A DNA stretch of 7,228 bases. Origin: CAZECE01 sp964510525. GTDB taxonomy: Bacteria > Pseudomonadota > Gammaproteobacteria > Pseudomonadales > JANQJO01. Below, piece by piece: positions 5,560-7,228 of this stretch. Within the stretch, counting starts at the first letter, position 1. Every line of letters begins with the position of its first letter. The DNA lies in the NCBI GenBank assembly GCA_964510525.1, contig CAZECE010000100.1:1-7228 (forward strand). Direction: 5' to 3'. The notes under the pieces are model-generated. The model saw only the letters and a list, made by a program, of their open reading frames with translations. It made no database searches and was not told the DNA's origin. The position numbers and the translations under genes were made by a program.

Positions 5560-5970
5560 TATATTGGCCTAATTTCACTAACGCTGACGTCAGTTGTTCA
5601 ATTTAGTCAGGCTTCCGAACTCGTCTACACCCCCACCAACCCTTCCTTTGGCGGCAACCCTTTAAACGGCACCATTTTACTGAATTCGGCACAAGCCCAA
5701 GACAACTTCAAAGACCCTGCACTTGAAGACACTGAAGAAAATGCTTTAGATGAGTTTAATGAGAGTTTGCAACGAGCCGTACTCAATCGACTCACCAACA
5801 GCATTTCCAGCACCTTTATTGACGACGAAGGCAACCTGATTCCCGGACAAACCACCACCTCTGATTTCATCATCGACATAGTCGATCGAGGTGATGGCAC
5901 TGTCACCGTAGTCACCACAGATCGCATCACAGGTGATTCCACATCGTTTACGGTACAGTCCTCTTTTTAA
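5557..5970 (+). CDS. csgF: Curli assembly factor CsgF (start codon uncertain)
   Basis: CsgF is secreted through CsgG, stays bound to the channel by its N-terminus, and holds CsgB at the surface to start fibre growth. The mature part (from about base 5614, 118 residues) closely follows E. coli CsgF (119). [21 protein letters not shown] matches [21 protein letters not shown], followed by the KDP segment, [21 protein letters not shown] and TSFTVQSSF. Upstream in frame, from AAA at 5551, [21 protein letters not shown] is a textbook signal peptide, so protein export looks intact. There is no ATG, GTG or TTG start close to it. The coordinate given is ATT at 5557, a rare start codon, which would remove the Lys-Arg charges, so it is provisional. 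Product identity is firm; the translation start is the open point, and the gene could be a start-codon-loss variant. Confidence 0.87.
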   Translation: [137 protein letters not shown]

Positions 5971-6019
5971 AGAGGTATTTAAGCTAAAGGGTATTTAAAG
6001 TTAAAAGGCATTTAAAATG
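5969..6019 (+). repeat. Three tandem 17-bp repeats carrying ribosome-binding-like motifs before csgG
   Basis: Units are 5969-5985 (AAAGAGGTATTTAAGCT), 5986-6002 (AAAGGGTATTTAAAGTT) and 6003-6019 (AAAAGGCATTTAAAATG). Each has a Shine-Dalgarno-like AGAGG, AAGGG or AAAGG followed by ATTTAA. Only the third ends in ATG, the csgG start, with GG at 6007-6008 eight bases away. The repeats fill almost the whole csgF-csgG gap. They could offer ribosome standby or reloading sites, or change csgG translation by copy number (inference). Confidence 0.8.
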
Positions 6020-7228
6020 AAAAACTCTCGCCTTGCTCTGATCCTACTAAGCGTTTTGTGCGTCAGTTGTACCTTTCATCCAAAATCCGCTGAGATCCTC
6101 AAAGAAATGCCTCAGTTTGTTGATCCTTGGGAGAGTATGACGCAAACCCATCAAGACTTAACACAGCTGCCCGAACCGCTCGGCAAAATCCCCATCTCTG
6201 TTTTTAGTTTTAAAGACCAAACCGGACAATACAAACCCGCACCATCCAGCACCTTTTCAACCGTGGTCAGTCAAGGTGCTGCTGCCATGGTGGTCTCTGC
6301 TTTACACGATTCTGGTTGGTTTTTACCACTGGAACGCGAAGGTTTGCAGGACTTATTAACGGAACGCAAAATCATTCGCGCACATCTGGGCGACAACGCC
6401 GTACCGCCTCTACTTGGCAGTTCGATGATGATCGAAGGCGGAGTCGTGGCTTATGATACCAACATCAAAACAGGCGGTTTTGGTGCCAAGTACTTTGGTC
6501 TCAGTTCCAGCGAGCAATACCGAGTGGATGCGTTAACGGTAAATTTAAGAACTGTGGAAACTAAATCCGGTAAAATTATTCATTCGATTAACGTCAGTGG
6601 GACTGTGTTATCACAACAACTCAACAACAGTTTTTTTCGATTTGTAAAATACAAACGTTTGCTGGAAGCCGAATCCGGTTACACCCAAAACGAACCCGCG
6701 CAATTGATTTTAAGAGACGCAATCGACACCGGCGTCATTCGGTTAATCATTCTAGGATTGGTCCAAAAACAATGGGCATTAAAAGACCCCATGCAGTTGG
6801 ATCACCCTCTTTTCAAGCAATACGCAACTCAAGCCATGTTCCAACAACTCAACAAAATGAAAACCGCTTACCTAAATGCCAAACAAAATCAGCGTAAACA
6901 CAGGCAGAGTAAACAGAGCCAGAGTAGACAAAGCCAGAGCAAGCAACCTCAAATGCCAGCCATAACAACCCAACCTGCTCCAGTCCAACCTACACAAATC
7001 AAGCCGCAAAACATCAAACCAACACTTAACCAAACAACACAAATCAAGCCAACTCAAACCAATCAAACATCAACATCAAACACTATCACAAAAACAGGGG
7101 TTGTGATTCAACTGGCCGCCAGCGAAAACTTAGACGCGATCAATCAATTAAAAAGAGAATGGGGCAAACACCTACCGAACATAACAGTCGTACCGCAATT
7201 CTCCGATCAACAAAAATGGTACACCTTA
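6017..7228 (+). CDS. csgG: CsgG curli secretion channel with C-terminal SPOR-like domain (3' end outside window)
   Basis: CsgG is a nine-subunit outer-membrane lipoprotein channel that exports CsgA, CsgB and CsgF. The frame is open to the window end (404 codons). Residues 1-17 are a lipoprotein signal with the likely lipidated Cys18 (CVSC). Residues 50-256 align with E. coli CsgG: LPEPLGKIPISVFSFKDQTGQ, LEREGLQDLLTERKIIR, GGFGAKYFGL, FFRFVKYKRLLEAESGYTQNEP and AIDTGVIRLI. Of the constriction residues, Phe is kept (F80), while Tyr is replaced by Ala75 and Asn by Thr79. A loop after KIIRA is about eight residues shorter. E. coli CsgG ends at 277. Here a Q/K/S/T/P-rich linker (about 288-360) leads to a SPOR-like domain from residue 361 (VVIQLAAS at its start, WYTL at the cut), like DamX. 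Such domains bind denuded peptidoglycan, so the channel may be tied to the cell wall or septum. The SPOR call is from an incomplete domain. Confidence 0.92.
   Translation, partial: MKNSRLALILLSVLCVSCTFHPKSAEILKEMPQFVDPWESMTQTHQDLTQLPEPLGKIPISVFSFKDQTGQYKPAPSSTFSTVVSQGAAAMVVSALHDSGWFLPLEREGLQDLLTERKIIRAHLGDNAVPPLLGSSMMIEGGVVAYDTNIKTGGFGAKYFGLSSSEQYRVDALTVNLRTVETKSGKIIHSINVSGTVLSQQLNNSFFRFVKYKRLLEAESGYTQNEPAQLILRDAIDTGVIRLIILGLVQKQWALKDPMQLDHPLFKQYATQAMFQQLNKMKTAYLNAKQNQRKHRQSKQSQSRQSQSKQPQMPAITTQPAPVQPTQIKPQNIKPTLNQTTQIKPTQTNQTSTSNTITKTGVVIQLAASENLDAINQLKREWGKHLPNITVVPQFSDQQKWYTL
6905..6949 (+). repeat. Three 15-bp tandem repeats in the CsgG linker
   Basis: Units CAGAGTAAACAGAGC (6905-6919), CAGAGTAGACAAAGC (6920-6934) and a diverged CAGAGCAAGCAACCT (6935-6949) are in frame and encode QSKQS, QSRQS and QSKQP. 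A further 14-bp direct repeat, ACACAAATCAAGCC, occurs at 6992-7005 and 7037-7050 (encoding TQIKP twice). Together they form the low-complexity, basic, flexible linker between the CsgG core and the SPOR-like domain. Confidence 0.85.

Noticed and set aside
6872..7066. 64-residue minus-strand open frame opposite the CsgG linker
   Set aside because: It is a shadow of the low-complexity Q/K/T/P linker; its Leu/Cys/Trp-rich translation reflects that codon bias and has no supporting start site.

Overview
The window looks like a gammaproteobacterial chromosome segment of moderate GC content. The block leuS-lptE-holA at the left end is the conserved gammaproteobacterial arrangement, and all genes read on the + strand. 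The genus cannot be fixed from this sequence; a marine, Oceanospirillales-like bacterium is only a guess.

Region 1 (2-3152) is housekeeping. It holds the 3' part of leuS (leucyl-tRNA synthetase), lptE (lipoprotein of the LPS-insertion complex, with three in-frame 18-bp repeats at its start) and holA (DNA polymerase III delta subunit). The genes overlap or nearly touch.

Region 2 (3153-3517) is a 365-bp gap that reads as a control region for the next operon. It has a good sigma-54 type -24/-12 promoter match at 3395-3410, a possible upstream dyad, a weak IHF-like site, and an 11-bp inverted repeat starting at the predicted +1.

Region 3 (3518-7228) is a curli (functional amyloid) operon in the order csgB-csgA-csgE-csgF-csgG. 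csgB encodes the nucleator. csgA encodes an unusually long major curlin of 23 perfectly phased 11-residue units. A strong hairpin terminator or attenuator follows csgA. csgE (periplasmic chaperone/gate), csgF (surface coupling factor) and csgG (outer-membrane secretion channel) follow. Together these secrete CsgA and CsgB through CsgG, with CsgE capping the periplasmic side and CsgF presenting the nucleator at the surface. No csgD or csgC is present in the window.

The most notable points are these. (a) The CsgG homologue runs on through a Q/K/S/T/P-rich linker into what reads as a peptidoglycan-binding SPOR domain, cut by the window end; this suggests a curli channel anchored to, or targeted by, denuded peptidoglycan. 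(b) Two of the three CsgG constriction residues differ from E. coli. (c) csgF has no ATG, GTG or TTG start near its signal peptide; the position where ATG is expected is fused to the csgE stop. (d) Short tandem triplications of 18, 17 and 15 bp occur at the lptE start, just before csgG, and in the csgG linker.
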